This document shows positions 24,640-32,541 of a stretch of 51,621 bases of DNA, one piece after another; positions within the stretch are counted from its first letter, which is position 1; the number at the start of each line of letters is the position of its first letter. Both the position numbers and the translations under genes were made by a program. The stretch comes from Sedimenticola sp. (GTDB lineage: Bacteria > Pseudomonadota > Gammaproteobacteria > Chromatiales > Chromatiaceae). The stretch spans positions 1 through 51,621 of the forward strand of contig JALVNE010000023.1 in the NCBI GenBank assembly GCA_027026755.1, in the 5' to 3' direction. Below the pieces are notes generated by a model. The model was not told the origin of the DNA and did no database searches. It saw nothing but the letters and a program-made list of their open reading frames with translations.

Positions 24640-26031
24640 TCAGCGTCTGCGGAACAGTTCCGGCTCCAGTTCGTGACGGTGCAACAGACGATAGAATTCC
24701 GTGCGGTTGCGCTTGGCCAGGCGCGCCGCCCGACTGACATTGCCTGCCGTGGCCTGCAGCAGGCCCACCAGGTAATCCCGTTCGAAGGTCTGCTGCGCCT
24801 GGGCCAGGGGCTCGATCTCCTCCGGTCGGTGGCGCAAGGCTTCCTGTATCAGGGTTTCGGAGATCACAGCCGTGGAGCACAGTGCTGCCGCCTGTTCCAC
24901 GACGTTGTACAACTGGCGCACATTCCCCGGCCAGGGTGCCAGCATCAGGGCCTGCAAGGCGTCCGCTGAAAAACGCCGCGCCTTGCAGCCCCGTTCCCCG
25001 GCCTGCTGGAGAAAATGCCGGGCCAGCAGGGGAATGTCTTCCCGCCGGCGGGACAATGGCGGGATTTCCAGCATCACCACATTCAGACGATAGTAGAGAT
25101 CTTCACGGAAGCGGCCTTCCTCTATGGCCTGCTCCAGGTTCTGATGGGTGGCGGAAACCACCCGCACATCCACGGGAAAGGCGGAACTGGAACCGACCGG
25201 ACGCACCTCGCCGTCCTCCAGTACCCGCAGCAGCTTGGCCTGGAACTCCAGGGGCATGTCACCAATTTCATCCAGGAACAGGGTGCCCTGGTGGGCGGAC
25301 TCGAACAGCCCCTGGCGGTTGCTGGTGGCGCCGGTGAAAGCCCCGCGACGGTGTCCGAACAGCTCGGATTCCAGCAGGTTCTCCGGTATTGCCGCACAGT
25401 TCACCGGGAGAAAGGGGCCTTCCCTGCGGGGACTGGCTTTGTGCAGGGCGCGCGCCAGCAGTTCTTTGCCGGTGCCACTGGGGCTTTGGATGAACACGCT
25501 GACATCCGTTTGCGCCACCCGGTGCGCTTTTTCCAGCAATGCCACCATGGCGGGACTGCTGCCGATGATGTGTTCGCGCCATTCCCCGCCGTCCGTGCCG
25601 GTATCGGCTTCCACCGGGGCATGACGCAAGGCATCACGGATACACTGCAACAGCTCTCCGCCATCGAAAGGCTTGGTGAGGTAACTGAACATGCCTTTGC
25701 GGGTGGCGCGCACGGCGTCCGGAATGCTTCCGTGGGCCGTCAGCATGATGACCGGCAGGGCAGGCGCCTGCTTCTGAATGGCATCGAACAAGGCCATGCC
25801 GTCCATTCCCTGCATACGCAGATCCGTGATCACCAGCTGTGGCGGCCGGGCGCTGATGCGGCCCAGGGCCTGACGCCCGCTGCTGGCCGTCTCCACCAGA
25901 TAACCGTTGGCCTGCAAACGCAGGGACAGCAGTTTCAGCAACCCCGGGTCATCATCCACCACCAGGATGCGGTGCCGCCCCGGGGGGAAGCGGGGTGGTT
26001 GCAGGGGGGATGAGAGACTGTTCCTTTTCAT
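24640..26031 (-). CDS. glrR: Sigma-54-dependent response regulator GlrR
   Basis: A 463-residue bacterial enhancer-binding protein. The receiver domain has the phosphorylation aspartate D70 (LVITDLRM) with TAHGS and TKPFD later. The AAA+ domain has GAFTGA for sigma-54 contact and the Walker B GTLFLDEIGD. A C-terminal Fis-type helix-turn-helix follows (NVSRAARLAKRNRTEFYRLL). The Walker A reads SPSGTGKE instead of the usual G-x-SGTGKE. Its order after glrK and a QseG-like lipoprotein matches enterobacterial glrK-qseG-glrR, where GlrR binds TGTC-N10-GACA sites. An exact such site lies at 28013-28030. It overlaps the end of qseG by 80 bases, so its start is less certain. Confidence 0.93.
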   Translation of the reverse strand: MKRNSLSSPLQPPRFPPGRHRILVVDDDPGLLKLLSLRLQANGYLVETASSGRQALGRISARPPQLVITDLRMQGMDGMALFDAIQKQAPALPVIMLTAHGSIPDAVRATRKGMFSYLTKPFDGGELLQCIRDALRHAPVEADTGTDGGEWREHIIGSSPAMVALLEKAHRVAQTDVSVFIQSPSGTGKELLARALHKASPRREGPFLPVNCAAIPENLLESELFGHRRGAFTGATSNRQGLFESAHQGTLFLDEIGDMPLEFQAKLLRVLEDGEVRPVGSSSAFPVDVRVVSATHQNLEQAIEEGRFREDLYYRLNVVMLEIPPLSRRREDIPLLARHFLQQAGERGCKARRFSADALQALMLAPWPGNVRQLYNVVEQAAALCSTAVISETLIQEALRHRPEEIEPLAQAQQTFERDYLVGLLQATAGNVSRAARLAKRNRTEFYRLLHRHELEPELFRRR

Positions 26032-26542
26032 TGATGTTCTGCTCTATCTGCTTGAGTTGTTGCAACTGGGTTCGAAGATCCTCCAGCTCCCTGGCCTGAG
26101 CCTGGTTGCGGGCCTGCTCCTCGTAAAGAAGATGCTGCAGTTGCACTGAACGCAGCAACTGCCGGCGCTCCCTGTCGAGGGAATCGCGCAGCAATGTTGC
26201 CAGACGTTGCGCCGGGAGATACCTGGCCAGGGCTCCGGATTCCAGCAAATCCTCCACCAGTTTCAGCGCCCTGGTTCTTTGACTGCTGTCTCCCAGGCTG
26301 TATACCAGCGCCAGGCGCAGCTGTTCGCAACCGTTCCGGGTCAGGGTCCACTGCTGACGAACCTCCTTGCGAAAAGCCTCCCGGGCTTTGGTGTCCATGT
26401 AGGAATAGGCTTCATAGTCCACCAGCAGATCCCGGCAGTCCGACGCGGATTCTCCGCCATTGGAAAGGACCGGTATCTGCTGCCTGTCGAAAGACGCACA
26501 ACCCGTCAGCAGCACCAAGAACACCCACACCAGTATTTTCAT
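25952..26542 (-). CDS. qseG: QseG-like outer-membrane lipoprotein
   Basis: A 196-residue lipoprotein with lipobox LLTGC (C15) and a helical, glutamine- and arginine-rich coiled-coil region (about 125-175), ending in a proline-rich tail. In enterobacteria QseG (YfhG) lies between glrK and glrR, contacts the sensor kinase from the outer membrane and modulates its signalling. Gene order, size and lipobox match. Its ATG overlaps the stop of glrK as ATGA, with GAGGAAG before it; a start four codons earlier is possible. Assignment rests on context more than on sequence identity. Confidence 0.82.
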   Translation of the reverse strand: MKILVWVFLVLLTGCASFDRQQIPVLSNGGESASDCRDLLVDYEAYSYMDTKAREAFRKEVRQQWTLTRNGCEQLRLALVYSLGDSSQRTRALKLVEDLLESGALARYLPAQRLATLLRDSLDRERRQLLRSVQLQHLLYEEQARNQAQARELEDLRTQLQQLKQIEQNINEKEQSLIPPATTPLPPGAAPHPGGG

Positions 26543-27975
26543 GCTTCCTCGCACATCGGCAATCTGACCCTGAAATGCGCGCCCTGCGGGGTATCCAGCA
26601 ATTCCACTGCTCCGCCATGCAAATCCAGATAGCGTCTCACCAGGGACAGGCCCAGCCCCGTGCCCCGCATGGGGCCGGTGGAAGGAGATTTTCCCTGGTA
26701 GAACGGCTCGAACAAATGCCGCCTGTCGGCTTCATCGATACCGCAGCCCTGGTCTAGGACATCCAGGATGGCCTGATGGTTCACAGGGCGCGAGGAAATC
26801 GAGATCTGGGTGTCATCCGGGGAATACTTGATGGCATTGGACAGCAGGTTGTCGATCACCGCCTGCAGCTGTTCCTCGTCTCCCATCACTTTGACTGGTT
26901 GCAGATCCAGTTTCACTCTCATGCTCCGGGTTTTCAGGGTCAGTTCGTGTTTCTTCAGTGCGACCTGCACCAGCTCTGACAGATCCAGAGGTATTCTCCG
27001 GGCCAGCTTGTCTTCTGACAACGCCCGGTTGAAATTCAGCAGGCTTTCCACCTGCTCCTGCAACTGCAGGCTGTTCTCCCTGAGAATAGCCACGACCTCG
27101 GCCTGTTCGGGAAGCAGCTTGCCCGTGATGCCTTCGTCCAGCAGTTCCGCCGCTTCACGAATGGCCGTCAGGGGCGTTTTCAGCTCGTGGGATACATGAT
27201 GCAGAAAATGAGTCTTCTGCTCCTGCAGGGCAATGAGGCGCCGGCGCAACCAGTCCAGCTGTTCCCCCAGCTCACGAACATCCTGCGGCCCGCGCACGCG
27301 AATGGGGCCTGCCAGCTCTCCACCGCCCAGACGGCGTATCGCCCTGCCCAGGCGGCGCAGGGAACTGGCGATGAGAAAACTGAAGATCACCGCTATGAGC
27401 AGCGCCACGGGTATCAATACCAGGGCCTGCCAGAGCAACAACCGTCTCAGCGCCTCTGTCTCTGCATTGATGCGCTGGCTTTCCCTGGACACCAGAGCCG
27501 TCACATCGAAAGGTATGGGAGCCGCCAGGCCAGCCAGCTGTTCATCGTCCCGCAGCTGTATCTCCTGATCCCGCCCCTGCGCGTTGGCCGGGGCCAGCAA
27601 CAGCTTCTGGTAAAGCCGCGCCTCGTTTTCCTTCAGCGCCTGGAGCCGGGCCGCCAGTACAGGATCTTCCGGCATCTGCGACAGGCGCTCCATCTCCTGC
27701 TGGAACGACTGACGCTGGCTCTCATAGCGCTGCAGTATGGCATTGTCCCCAAGCACCAGATACTGGAGAGCACTGCGCTCCATGTTCAGCGCCTGGGCGG
27801 AAATAATGCGTCCTGACTCCACGGCGGCAATGGAAGCCTGTACGGCCTGCTGCACCCTTTCTCCCAGGCGATCCACCTGCAGCTTGGTGTTCAGCAAGCC
27901 CAGAGCCAGGGGAATGGCTGCAAGAATAAAGCCCAGCAGGGTCAGCTGGAGTATGGAAGCAGGCTTGAAAGACAT
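26539..27975 (-). CDS. glrK: Sensor histidine kinase GlrK (QseE)
   Basis: A 478-residue inner-membrane kinase that phosphorylates GlrR. A first membrane helix (about 11-30) and a periplasmic helical domain (31-178) are followed by a second membrane helix (about 180-204) and a HAMP linker (about 204-255). The phosphoacceptor box HHVSHELKTPLT has H263. The ATPase domain shows N-box NLLSNAIKYS, GCGIDEAD and GTGLGLSLV. Length is close to E. coli GlrK (475). The ATG at 27975 starts MSFKPASILQL; 74 more upstream residues in frame are not protein-like and lack a ribosome site. The upstream 452 bp hold a GlrR-type site and a divergent sigma-54 promoter. Confidence 0.93.
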   Translation of the reverse strand: MSFKPASILQLTLLGFILAAIPLALGLLNTKLQVDRLGERVQQAVQASIAAVESGRIISAQALNMERSALQYLVLGDNAILQRYESQRQSFQQEMERLSQMPEDPVLAARLQALKENEARLYQKLLLAPANAQGRDQEIQLRDDEQLAGLAAPIPFDVTALVSRESQRINAETEALRRLLLWQALVLIPVALLIAVIFSFLIASSLRRLGRAIRRLGGGELAGPIRVRGPQDVRELGEQLDWLRRRLIALQEQKTHFLHHVSHELKTPLTAIREAAELLDEGITGKLLPEQAEVVAILRENSLQLQEQVESLLNFNRALSEDKLARRIPLDLSELVQVALKKHELTLKTRSMRVKLDLQPVKVMGDEEQLQAVIDNLLSNAIKYSPDDTQISISSRPVNHQAILDVLDQGCGIDEADRRHLFEPFYQGKSPSTGPMRGTGLGLSLVRRYLDLHGGAVELLDTPQGAHFRVRLPMCEEA

Positions 27976-28012
27976 ACAGGGATTCTGCCAAACATTCGGC
28001 ACTTTCACGAAC

Positions 28013-28030
28013 TGTCGCTGAATGGCGACA
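28013..28030. promoter_or_regulatory. GlrR-type binding site, exact match
   Basis: TGTCGC-N6-GCGACA matches the enterobacterial GlrR operator TGTC-N10-GACA exactly, with six-base palindromic arms. It lies 38 bp upstream of glrK and about 215 bp before the sigma-54 promoter at 28230, a normal distance for an enhancer site. Confidence 0.6.
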
Positions 28031-28146
28031 CCGGCTTTCCAGTCCGGCAGCTTACGAAAGGATGCCGGGAAAACCCTTCCCTGGGCACTATCGAACACCA
28101 GAACGTAAAACAGGAGTTCCCGCAGGCTGGATACTCCGTCCGCAAC

Positions 28147-28164
28147 TGTCGCTCTCAGGCAACG
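28147..28164. promoter_or_regulatory. Degenerate second GlrR-type half-site pair
   Basis: TGTCGC followed six bases later by GCAACG. The left arm is identical to the site at 28013; the right arm matches four of six positions. It lies about 100 bp before the predicted sigma-54 transcription start, a common position for an activator site. Confidence 0.3.
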
Positions 28165-28229
28165 GTTCTTTCCTGCAAGGTAGTAAAAAATAAACAACTA
28201 ATCCATATAAACCAATGAGTTACAAGATA

Positions 28230-28245
28230 TGGCACGGGGTTTGCT
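28230..28245 (+). promoter_or_regulatory. Sigma-54 promoter
   Basis: TGGCAC-GGGGT-TTGCT fits the -24/-12 sigma-54 consensus (TGGCAC-N5-TTGC) at every position, with GG and GC correctly spaced. It points toward the EF-hand gene, giving a leader of about 170 bases. No terminator lies between it and that gene, so an mRNA leader is likelier than a separate small RNA. Confidence 0.8.
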
Positions 28246-28427
28246 TTACAGCTTGCAGACCACCACGGAGTCTCTGAGCCAATACCGGGAGAAGTGATGC
28301 TGAAAACAAACAGCCGGATTCACACAGCAGAAGCCGGAAATCTCACTGCATCCACGACCCGAGAGGCCCGAAGACACCGTACCGGTCTGTTCAATCCACT
28401 ATCAACCTATGTTTAAGGAGCTATACC

Positions 28428-28706
28428 ATGTCTAAGAAAATCATTCTCACCATCCTGGGTACCCTGTTTGCCGCCAGCGCCATTGCCGGCGGTGCCTTCG
28501 CCGTCCTGGACCGGGACATGAACGGCAAAATCAGCAAGCAGGAAGCCTCCGCTCTCCCCAGCCTGGCAGAGCAGTGGGATTCCCTGGACAAAGACGCCAG
28601 CGGCGATCTCAGCAAGAAAGAGTTCATGGCTTTCGGGAGCGCCGACGAATCCGGTGAGAAGACTTCCGCAGTGAAAGACGCGCCCAAGACTTCCCAGGGC
28701 AAGTGA
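28428..28706 (+). CDS. Small secreted EF-hand calcium-binding protein
   Basis: A 92-residue exported protein with a signal peptide (about 1-24, cleavage near GAFA) and two calcium-binding EF-hand loops. Loop one is D-R-D-M-N-G-K-I-S-K-Q-E (28-39) and loop two D-K-D-A-S-G-D-L-S-K-K-E (54-65), both with acidic residues at positions 1, 3 and 12. The tail is lysine- and serine-rich and probably disordered. AAGGAG lies before the ATG, and a rho-independent terminator follows. The sigma-54 promoter and GlrR-type sites upstream suggest it is a target of the neighbouring GlrK-GlrR system, possibly an envelope calcium sensor or buffer. Confidence 0.87.
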   Translation: MSKKIILTILGTLFAASAIAGGAFAVLDRDMNGKISKQEASALPSLAEQWDSLDKDASGDLSKKEFMAFGSADESGEKTSAVKDAPKTSQGK

Positions 28707-28757
28707 AAGGGAAAGAACACGCGAGTGTTCTGAGCCAAAACCAAGTCTTTTGCTTTT

Positions 28758-28793
28758 CCCGCCCTGCCATCACCCTGATGGCGGGGTTTTTTT
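28758..28793 (+). terminator. Rho-independent terminator after the EF-hand gene
   Basis: CCCGCC and GGCGGG pair around a loop that holds a second possible stem (CCATC/GATGG), followed by seven T residues. It ends the EF-hand transcript before the convergent SCO1 gene. Confidence 0.88.
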
Positions 28794-28806
28794 ATGACTG
28801 AATGGA

Positions 28807-29400
28807 TCAGTTGCCTTCCAGAACATAGCGAATGGCCTCGGTGATGACCTCTGCTGGCGTGTTGTGGGGAAAGATGAAACGCAGCCCGCCGTCGGGGCCG
28901 ATGAGATAGATGGCCGCGGAATGGTTCACCGCGTAACCGAAGGCAGAACCTTCCAGTTTCACCTCGGCGTACCGCGCGCCGTACAGCTTTGCCGCCCGGG
29001 CGATCTCCTTTTCCGTGCCCGTGACACCAATGAAATTGGGATGGAAATAGGCCACGTATTCCTTCAGCCTTTCCGGTGTATCCCGTTTGGGATCGACGCT
29101 GACAAAGACACCAGCCACCTGCTTCAGTTCATCGTCCTTCAGCCCATGCAGAGCCTGGGTCATGTAAGACAGGGAAGTGGGGCAGACATCGGGACAGGAG
29201 GTGTAGCCGAAATACAGCAACACCACCTTGCCACGCAGATCCTGCAGGGAAAAGCTCTCGTCTCCCATGTGCAGGCTGAAATCCCCCCCTGGTGGCGCCT
29301 CCCTCACCTTGGGCAGTCTTCCATCCTGCGCCGTTTGTGTCTCTGCCAGCGCCGGAAGCGTCATGGCGGCGGCAAGCAGCAATGCCATCAGGCGATACAT
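28807..29400 (-). CDS. SCO1/SenC-family copper chaperone, copy 1
   Basis: A 197-residue exported thioredoxin-fold protein. The signal peptide ends near ALA-E (residue 19). The copper-binding motif CPDVC gives C69 and C73, and the third ligand H160 lies in YAVNHSA. SCO proteins load copper into the CuA centre of cytochrome c oxidase or keep its cysteines reduced. The start ATG at 29400 has GGAGAG upstream and gives a clean signal peptide. A second SCO gene at 31888 and a PCu(A)C chaperone at 31182 are close by. No oxidase subunit gene is in the window. Confidence 0.93.
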   Translation of the reverse strand: MYRLMALLLAAAMTLPALAETQTAQDGRLPKVREAPPGGDFSLHMGDESFSLQDLRGKVVLLYFGYTSCPDVCPTSLSYMTQALHGLKDDELKQVAGVFVSVDPKRDTPERLKEYVAYFHPNFIGVTGTEKEIARAAKLYGARYAEVKLEGSAFGYAVNHSAAIYLIGPDGGLRFIFPHNTPAEVITEAIRYVLEGN

Positions 29401-29500
29401 GTCGGGGCTCTCCAAAGGGCCATTGTTTCCTGCGCTGGGATCAGCCGGGTGGATTGCTCATGAACCAATCATCGAAACAAACACCTGGCAACCTGCGCAT

Positions 29501-29533
29501 AAAAAAGCCCGGAACCTGAAACGGTACCAGGGC
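29501..29533 (-). terminator. Terminator after tRNA-Phe
   Basis: On the minus strand GCCCTGGTACC pairs imperfectly with GGTTCCGGGC around a short loop, followed by six T residues. It lies 23 bp beyond the 3' end of tRNA-Phe. Confidence 0.7.
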
Positions 29534-29555
29534 CTCATACGCGCTAGCTGTAGAA

Positions 29556-29631
<76 letters not shown>

Positions 29632-29702
29632 GGAATCTGACCACGCAGCGCGTGGCCAAGGCGGCATATTTAATCCGCCTGGAGGAATTTAGTCAAGCAA
29701 AA

Positions 29703-29969
29703 TCACAGCTTGATGTTGAATTCCGGCGGTCTGGCCGGGCCGCTGAAGAAAAACTTCTCCATTTCCTCCTCGAGAAACTTGCGGTGTTCGGGGTTTACCG
29801 GCGACAGGCGATGCTCGTTGAGCAATATGGTCTGCTGGGCCAGCCATTCCTTCCAGGCCTCTTTGGAGACGTTTTCGAAGATCCGCTTCCCCAGTTCACC
29901 GGGGTAGGGCTGGCGGTCCAGGCCCTCGGCTTCCTTGCCCAGCCTTACGCATTTCACCATTCGACTCAT
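29703..29969 (-). CDS. yggX: Iron-trafficking/oxidation protection protein YggX
   Basis: An 88-residue cytoplasmic protein of the YggX family, which protects iron-sulfur clusters from oxidative damage and may buffer Fe(II). The conserved C7, [22 protein letters not shown] and [11 protein letters not shown] segments are present and match E. coli YggX in order and spacing. Its ATG overlaps the mutY stop as ATGA. The mutY-yggX pairing is conserved in gammaproteobacteria, and both respond to oxidative stress. MutY itself carries a 4Fe-4S cluster. Confidence 0.96.
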   Translation of the reverse strand: MSRMVKCVRLGKEAEGLDRQPYPGELGKRIFENVSKEAWKEWLAQQTILLNEHRLSPVNPEHRKFLEEEMEKFFFSGPARPPEFNIKL

Positions 29970-31021
29970 GTTGTGATCCTCTGCAGTTCCCGCAGCAGCT
30001 GCTGCACGGGCGCGGACAGGCCGCGCATCTGGTCTTCCCGTGGGTTATACCAGACCAGGGCATCCCCATCCAGCACCCGGCAACCCCCTTTTTTCAGCAG
30101 GATAAGGCGCGGGTGAATGCGCAGGTGGAAGTGGCTGAAACTGTGGCGGCGCGGCTCCAGGTCGCGGATGCTGCGCGGCGTCCATGCCTTTTGTATCAGC
30201 CATTGGGCCGGGTCTGCGTCCATATCCAGCTCGGGAAAGCTCCACAGGCCGCCCCACAGGCCCGCGGGCGGGCGTTTCTCCAGGAGCACTTCGCCACGCG
30301 CATTGCAGATCATGAGCATCTGCACGGAACGCTGGGGCAGGTTCTGGCGGGGCCGGCGTCCCGGGAATTCGCCAATGCAGTCATGGCGGCGGGCTTCGCA
30401 CAGGGATTTCACGGGACAGCGGTCACAGGTCGGACGGGCACGGGTGCAGACCGTGGCGCCCAGATCCATCATGGCCTGGTTGTAGGCCGCCACTTTCCGC
30501 TCCGGGGTCAGTTCCCGGGCAATGCGCCACAGTTCCTTCTGCACCCTCGAGTGCCCGGGCCAGCCTTCCACCCTGAACACCCGGGCCAGCACCCGTTTCA
30601 CATTGCCGTCAAGGATGGCATGCCTGTGCCCCAGGGCCAGGGAAAGTATGGCTCCGGCGGTGGATTCACCGATACCGGGCAGGGCCAGCAGATGTTCGAA
30701 TGTTTGGGGGAACTTACCATCATGTAACTCCATGATCTGCCGGGCTGCCCGGTGCAGGTTGCGGGCCCGGGCATAGTAGCCCAGGCCGGACCAGTGGTGC
30801 AGCACCTCGTCGGGTTCCGCCGCCGCCAGGTCGGCCACCGTGGAAAAAGACGCCATGAAGCGCTGGTAATAGGGAATGACCGTATTCACCTGGGTCTGCT
30901 GCAGCATGATTTCCGATACCCAGACGGCATAGGGGTCCGGCTGCTGCCAGGGCAGATCCTTGCGGCCGTGGCAATCGAACCAAGCCAGTATCCGGGAGGC
31001 GAAATCATTCGTCTTGCTCAT
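29966..31021 (-). CDS. mutY: Adenine DNA glycosylase MutY
   Basis: A 351-residue base-excision repair enzyme that removes adenine paired with 8-oxoguanine. Catalytic E37 ([10 protein letters not shown]) and D138 ([10 protein letters not shown]) occupy the same positions as in E. coli. The helix-hairpin-helix LPGIGES lies between them. The 4Fe-4S cysteines C192, C199, C202 and C208 are spaced C-x6-C-x2-C-x5-C. The C-terminal NUDIX-like domain that recognises 8-oxoG begins near 230. The start at 31021 is chosen by alignment of these residues; ATGs 12 and 30 bases upstream are also possible, and no clear ribosome site decides. Confidence 0.95.
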   Translation of the reverse strand: MSKTNDFASRILAWFDCHGRKDLPWQQPDPYAVWVSEIMLQQTQVNTVIPYYQRFMASFSTVADLAAAEPDEVLHHWSGLGYYARARNLHRAARQIMELHDGKFPQTFEHLLALPGIGESTAGAILSLALGHRHAILDGNVKRVLARVFRVEGWPGHSRVQKELWRIARELTPERKVAAYNQAMMDLGATVCTRARPTCDRCPVKSLCEARRHDCIGEFPGRRPRQNLPQRSVQMLMICNARGEVLLEKRPPAGLWGGLWSFPELDMDADPAQWLIQKAWTPRSIRDLEPRRHSFSHFHLRIHPRLILLKKGGCRVLDGDALVWYNPREDQMRGLSAPVQQLLRELQRITT

Positions 31022-31119
31022 CAGGCGAATCATAGCGGAAGATTGCGCCATATCGCACAGTTGCGGCCTGCTCACTGTCTGAAGGACTCAATTCCGGGGT
31101 GATATTGACAAATATCGTG

Positions 31120-31147
31120 TTTACAGTTTTTTTCCTGCTGCTAGCAT
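31120..31147 (+). promoter_or_regulatory. Possible sigma-70 promoter for the PCu(A)C gene
   Basis: TTTACA and TAGCAT separated by 16 bases, 35 bp before the start codon. Only a moderate match to the consensus, but well placed in the 160-bp gap between mutY and this divergent gene. Confidence 0.35.
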
Positions 31148-31181
31148 GGCGTCCTCGCAATACTTTCTAAAGGAGATGACC

Positions 31182-31658
31182 ATGTTCAAACAACTGACTT
31201 CCGGACTTCTGCTCGGCCTGTTTCTCGCCAGCCCCGTTTTCGCGGGCACGGCCGCCGACGATATCCAGGTGATGGACCCCTGGGCCCGGGAAGTTCCCCC
31301 CGGTCTGACCACCAGCGCGGGTTTCCTCACCCTGCACAACAAGGGCAGCAAGGAACACAGGCTGGTTGCCGCGGAGTCCCCGGCCACCGGCATGGTGGAG
31401 CTGCATACCCACATCAATGACAACGGCGTGATGCGCATGCGTCCCGTGAAAGACATTCCCGTGGCCGCCGGCGGCAAGACCGAACTCAAACCCGGCGGTT
31501 ATCACCTGATGCTGATGATGCTGAAAAAGCCCCTGAAATCCGGCGAGAAGATGCCCATCACCCTGGAGTTCGAAGACGGCAGCAAAAAGGAAATCCAGGC
31601 GGAAGTACGCCACTTCAGCATGGAAAAGGGCATGAAGCACATGAAGATGGATCACTGA
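31182..31658 (+). CDS. PCu(A)C-family periplasmic copper chaperone
   Basis: A 158-residue exported protein. The signal peptide ends near FAG (residue 21-22). The copper motif H-x10-M-x21-H-x-M is exact: H75, M86, H108 and M110. A methionine- and histidine-rich tail (HFSMEKGMKHMKMDH) adds possible extra copper sites. PCu(A)C proteins deliver Cu(I) to cytochrome c oxidase together with SCO proteins. The ATG at 31182 has AGGAG at seven bases. The SCO gene at 31888 follows on the same strand after a hairpin repeat, and another SCO gene lies at 28807. Confidence 0.94.
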   Translation: MFKQLTSGLLLGLFLASPVFAGTAADDIQVMDPWAREVPPGLTTSAGFLTLHNKGSKEHRLVAAESPATGMVELHTHINDNGVMRMRPVKDIPVAAGGKTELKPGGYHLMLMMLKKPLKSGEKMPITLEFEDGSKKEIQAEVRHFSMEKGMKHMKMDH

Positions 31659-31681
31659 ACAGGACCACGTCATCTACATGT

Positions 31682-31809
31682 CTAAGTTATTGATAAAGCT
31701 GGGGTGGTGTCTGCTCGGAAAACCTCGGAGGCATGGATGCCGACGCGGAGCCTACATGGATGTATTTACGGCGTTTTTCCGGGCAGACATCACCCCAGCC
31801 GGAACTTAG
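31682..31809. repeat. Long hairpin repeat, copy 2
   Basis: A 128-bp element related to 2596-2715. Inner arms at 31698-31722 and 31775-31799 pair over 25 bases with two G-U wobbles, and outer CTAAGTT/AACTTAG (31682-31688, 31803-31809) extend the stem. The central core is nearly the same as in copy 1. It lies between the PCu(A)C and SCO genes. Confidence 0.85.
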
Positions 31810-31887
31810 ATGACGGGACCCTGGATCACTGAACATCCAGCGGCAGGGACGCCGCAATCATTCACTCTCGACCTGGCTCATGAACCC

Positions 31888-32481
31888 ATGAAACCTCTAT
31901 CCTGGATCCTTCTGGCCTTGTTTCTCCTGGCCGCCGATGCGCAGGCCTGGTCCCTGTTCTCCGACGGCGGGAAAGACGAGCGTTTTCCCGGCATGGGCGG
32001 CGATTTCACCCTGCGCAGCGCAGACGGGCCGGTTTCCCTGAAGGATTTTCGTGGCAAGCTGGTGCTCCTTTATTTCGGCTACACATCCTGTCCCGATGTC
32101 TGTCCCACCTCCCTGGGCGCGCTGTCTTCCGCCCTGAAAAAGCTCCCGGACAAAGACATGGCCCAGATCCAGCCTCTGTTCGTCAGCGTGGACCCGGAAA
32201 GGGACGATGTGAACAAGCTGAAGGACTATGCCCATTATTTCCATCCCAAAATGATCGGCGCCACGGCGAATCTTCCCTACCTGGAAGACCTGGCGAAACG
32301 TTATGGCGCTTTTTTCCGCAAAGTGCCGGTAGAGGATTCAAACATGGGTTACGCCGTGGATCATTCCTCCACCATTTATGTGGTGGGCAGGGATGGCAGG
32401 CTGGTGGACATGATCCAGCACGGGGGCTCACCCAAGCGTATTTTGGAACATATTCGCAAGGCATTGCGAGACACAGAATAG
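31888..32481 (+). CDS. SCO1/SenC-family copper chaperone, copy 2
   Basis: A 197-residue exported thioredoxin-fold protein, the same size as the copy at 28807 but clearly diverged. The signal peptide ends near AQA-W (residue 20). The copper ligands C68 and C72 (CPDVC) and H159 (YAVDHSS) are all kept. It probably works with the PCu(A)C protein coded upstream in assembling the CuA centre of an oxidase. The ATG at 31888 gives a normal signal peptide; no strong ribosome site is visible, and a longer in-frame reading runs into the hairpin repeat. A REP-like palindrome follows its stop codon. Confidence 0.92.
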   Translation: MKPLSWILLALFLLAADAQAWSLFSDGGKDERFPGMGGDFTLRSADGPVSLKDFRGKLVLLYFGYTSCPDVCPTSLGALSSALKKLPDKDMAQIQPLFVSVDPERDDVNKLKDYAHYFHPKMIGATANLPYLEDLAKRYGAFFRKVPVEDSNMGYAVDHSSTIYVVGRDGRLVDMIQHGGSPKRILEHIRKALRDTE

Positions 32482-32490
32482 CCTCCTTGA

Positions 32491-32520
32491 CTGCAGGTCG
32501 GACTGAAGTCCGACCTGCAG
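32491..32520. repeat. REP-like palindrome with 14-bp stem
   Basis: CTGCAGGTCGGACT ga AGTCCGACCTGCAG, the longest perfect member of the REP-like family in the window. It lies between the convergent SCO and HAD genes and could act as a two-way transcript barrier. Confidence 0.8.
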
Positions 32521-32541
32521 CTATGATTTTCCCGTTGCGGA

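Noticed and set aside
27976..28197. An upstream extension of GlrK by 74 residues
   Set aside because: It lacks a ribosome site, does not look like membrane or periplasmic protein, and covers the GlrR-type sites.
28246..28427. A stand-alone GlmY small RNA gene
   Set aside because: No intrinsic terminator and no sequence resembling GlmY was seen; an EF-hand mRNA leader explains the promoter.
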